A stretch of 64,000 nucleotides of DNA from Mucilaginibacter gossypii. GTDB taxonomy: Bacteria; Bacteroidota; Bacteroidia; Sphingobacteriales; Sphingobacteriaceae. The stretch's first letter is position 1, and each line of letters opens with the position of its first letter. Below, piece by piece: positions 63,566 through 64,000 of the stretch. Below the pieces are notes generated by a model. The model was not told where the DNA came from and searched no databases. It was given only the letters and a program-made list of their open reading frames with translations. The DNA is taken from positions 539,940 through 603,939 of the forward strand of contig NZ_FNCG01000002.1 in assembly GCF_900100945.1 (NCBI RefSeq). Direction: 5' to 3'. The translations under genes were made by a program, and so were the position numbers.

Positions 63566-64000
63566 AATTAATTGCTGTTTAATTGGTTAAGCAGCCCATG
63601 GCTGCCGGAACGGGCTATAGGCAAACCTGGTTTACACCATAGCGATGCAGGTAAATAACTGCTATGCAATCTTTACTTCATATAAGCGATTTGTTGGTTA
63701 AGCGTATTACTAATTGGTATTTGGTGGGGTAAATGTAACGCGGAATAAACCAATAATGCAATAGTTTGATTGTGTGTAAGTTATTGATTTTAAGATGTTT
63801 AAATCAATTTTGATACGTTTTGATAACGAGGAACTCAAACGTTGAAGTGGCGTATTTACAGCAGGTTACACCCGGTTTGTTTTTGCAGCTGATACGCTTG
63901 ATGAACAAGAAAAAAAAGTGAAAATAATTTAAAAAATGACAAAGGAGGAGATCGGGGAGATGGTTAATACTTGTTTTATAATGATAAAAATGAGGTTTTC
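63566..64000. other. Upstream region of the second SusCD operon
   Basis: The 435 bases contain no credible gene. A minus-strand TACATTTA at 63737-63730 with TTG at 63761-63759 (21-base spacer) is a weak Bacteroidota promoter candidate, giving a 5' leader of about 155 bases. Within the leader, GCAGCC...GGCTGC (63591-63605) can form a small hairpin just before the start. The last 200 bases are AT-rich, and the window ends without another gene start being visible. Confidence 0.45.

Noticed and set aside
1..64000. CRISPR array, rRNA operon or insertion sequence
   Set aside because: No regularly spaced direct repeats, no rRNA signatures and no transposase frames were found.

Overview
The window looks like a chromosome segment of a soil or freshwater Bacteroidota bacterium of the Sphingobacteriaceae type, with Mucilaginibacter or Pedobacter as the best guess. 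The grounds are two SusC/SusD pairs, an ECF-sigma/FecR/STN-SusC cell-surface signalling cascade, a LytS/LytTR pair beside an OMP_b-brl_3 receptor, Bacteroidota-type relaxase and integrase genes, and promoter elements of the form TTG-N19..21-TAnnTTTG with no Shine-Dalgarno signal. Species identity is inference only.

1-7.5 kb: integrated mobilizable element, cut by the left edge of the window. Reading leftward from its integrase end it carries integrase, an Xis-like gene broken by an in-frame TGA, a candidate oriT, MobC, a relaxase with a second gene overprinted on its tail, and cargo. The cargo is a PLD-SNF2 helicase whose last 8 bp overlap the start of another gene that runs off the window and resembles a restriction-modification enzyme. 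A tRNA 3'-end fragment with a terminator lies at the integrase end.

7.7-15 kb: secreted cupin, TPR sensor histidine kinase (HisKA_2 type), two alpha/beta hydrolases and a REC/sigma-54-activator/Fis regulator. Kinase and regulator bracket the hydrolases, so this may be one signalling and response unit.

15.4-46.4 kb: a large glycan-use locus. It holds a clan-D (GH36-like) glycosidase, a double SGNH esterase, LacI regulator 1, a NahK-like sugar 1-kinase, a CBM9-like protein, a GH123-type beta-N-acetylgalactosaminidase, ECF sigma, FecR, STN-SusC, SusD, an IPT/NHL lipoprotein, two tandem beta-helix lipoproteins, LacI regulator 2, two GH29 alpha-L-fucosidases, a GH89 alpha-N-acetylglucosaminidase and a GH115 alpha-glucuronidase broken by a one-base frameshift. 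The enzyme set points to a fucosylated, N-acetylhexosamine-rich glycan, possibly with uronic acid. Two different palindromic operator classes, both with a central CG, sit where the two LacI proteins would be expected to act. This fits a three-layer control scheme: LacI 1, LacI 2 and sigma/anti-sigma.

46.5-55.9 kb: a decayed AraC remnant, LytTR regulator and LytS kinase divergent from a TonB-dependent receptor, a DUF6807 protein and Gfo/Idh/MocA oxidoreductase pair, and an SRPBCC-ArsR-SRPBCC operon with a readable promoter and ArsR-type operators.

55.9-64 kb: a 100-bp palindromic repeat, a zinc-ribbon/SPFH-GYF pair, and a second SusD/SusC pair without local enzymes. No rRNA, intact tRNA, CRISPR array or insertion sequence was seen.
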